Shown here one piece after another: positions 63,904-64,000 of a stretch of DNA of 64,000 bases. Numbering within the stretch: the first letter of the stretch is position 1; every line of letters begins with the position of its first letter. This DNA comes from DATLLN01 sp963720885. GTDB taxonomy: Bacteria > Actinomycetota > Thermoleophilia > Gaiellales > JAICJC01. The DNA is taken from positions 1,302,001 to 1,366,000 of the forward strand of contig CAVRGW010000005.1 of assembly GCA_963720885.1 (NCBI GenBank). The letters are read 5' to 3'. Under the pieces are notes generated by a model, which did no database searches, was not told the DNA's origin, and saw nothing but the letters and a program-made list of their open reading frames with translations. Both the position numbers and the translations under genes were made by a program.

Positions 63904-64000
63904 ATGACGACGAGGACCCCACCGGTGGACACACGCCGCGGCATGGAGACGGGAGTCGATCGCACCGCTGGCGACCGCGCACGGGAGCAGTTGCTGACGG
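63904..64000 (+). CDS. Partial gene, product unknown
   Basis: ATG 63904 with GAGGAGG upstream starts MTTRTPPVDTRRGMETGVDR and runs off the window. Such N-termini precede alpha/beta hydrolases in LuxR neighbourhoods in soil actinobacteria, but too little is visible to name it. Confidence 0.5.
   Translation, partial: MTTRTPPVDTRRGMETGVDRTAGDRAREQLLT

Overview
The window is very GC-rich DNA with dense, short-spaced genes, many 4-bp ATGA/GTGA overlaps, GTG/TTG starts, TetR, MerR and two-component regulators, type II NADH dehydrogenases, MMPL and DUF2252 proteins. This points to a high-GC soil actinobacterium. A Thermoleophilia/Solirubrobacterales-like lineage is my best guess, but nothing here proves it.

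Layout. 0-4.2 kb: a membrane GGDEF-EAL protein and a holin-like/phosphodiesterase fusion. 4.3-11.1 kb: an FAD oxidoreductase, a cupin, and a reverse-strand operon zwf - GH15 glucoamylase-like - GMC oxidoreductase, most of them broken by small indels in GC tracts. 11.1-13.7 kb: two type II NADH dehydrogenases. 13.8-16.4 kb: a DUF917/hydantoinase-oxoprolinase pair. 16.5-22.3 kb: a second GH15, a metallo-beta-lactamase-fold protein, and a response regulator - kinase - GerMN lipoprotein operon. 22.4-26.7 kb: cupin, hydrolase, MFS, and a TetR gene facing a two-gene operon across paired operators. 26.7-31.0 kb: a glutamine-synthetase-like/split glutamate-synthase-like operon. 31.1-33.9 kb: ExoD, DUF2000, two paralogous lipoproteins around a 58-bp perfect palindrome, a peroxiredoxin with UGA at its peroxidatic position, and a truncated HerA-like ATPase. 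34-41 kb: threonine synthase-like enzyme, DUF4232, a second regulator - kinase - lipoprotein operon, dodecin, cupin, GNAT, sigma factor. 41-47.7 kb: MerR-B12 regulator facing a secreted HtaA-like protein, two alpha/beta hydrolases, aquaporin, DUF2252, SRPBCC. 47.7-50.6 kb: a DUF1269-sulfatase fusion with several frameshifts. 51.0-62.0 kb: a probable genomic island between two 224-bp direct repeats that carry tRNA-Ala-like 3' ends; it holds three kinds of efflux pump with TetR regulators, an orphan nuoB, and remnants of an IS3 transposase, an SRPBCC protein, an LLM oxidoreductase and a DNA ligase. 62.1-64 kb: a LuxR regulator and the start of one more gene.

The most notable item is the AhpE-type peroxiredoxin at 33281-33739 (reverse strand). 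It is 152 residues with an in-frame UGA at codon 45, exactly where the peroxidatic cysteine belongs, followed at the proper distance by a SECIS-like hairpin. I read it as a selenoprotein that standard gene calling would cut to its C-terminal half. Secondary items are a palindrome family with a GGGGTCAG core, the efflux island with a possible leaderless 14-codon leader peptide, and the clustering of frameshifts in GC tracts, which probably reflects sequence or assembly errors more than true gene decay.
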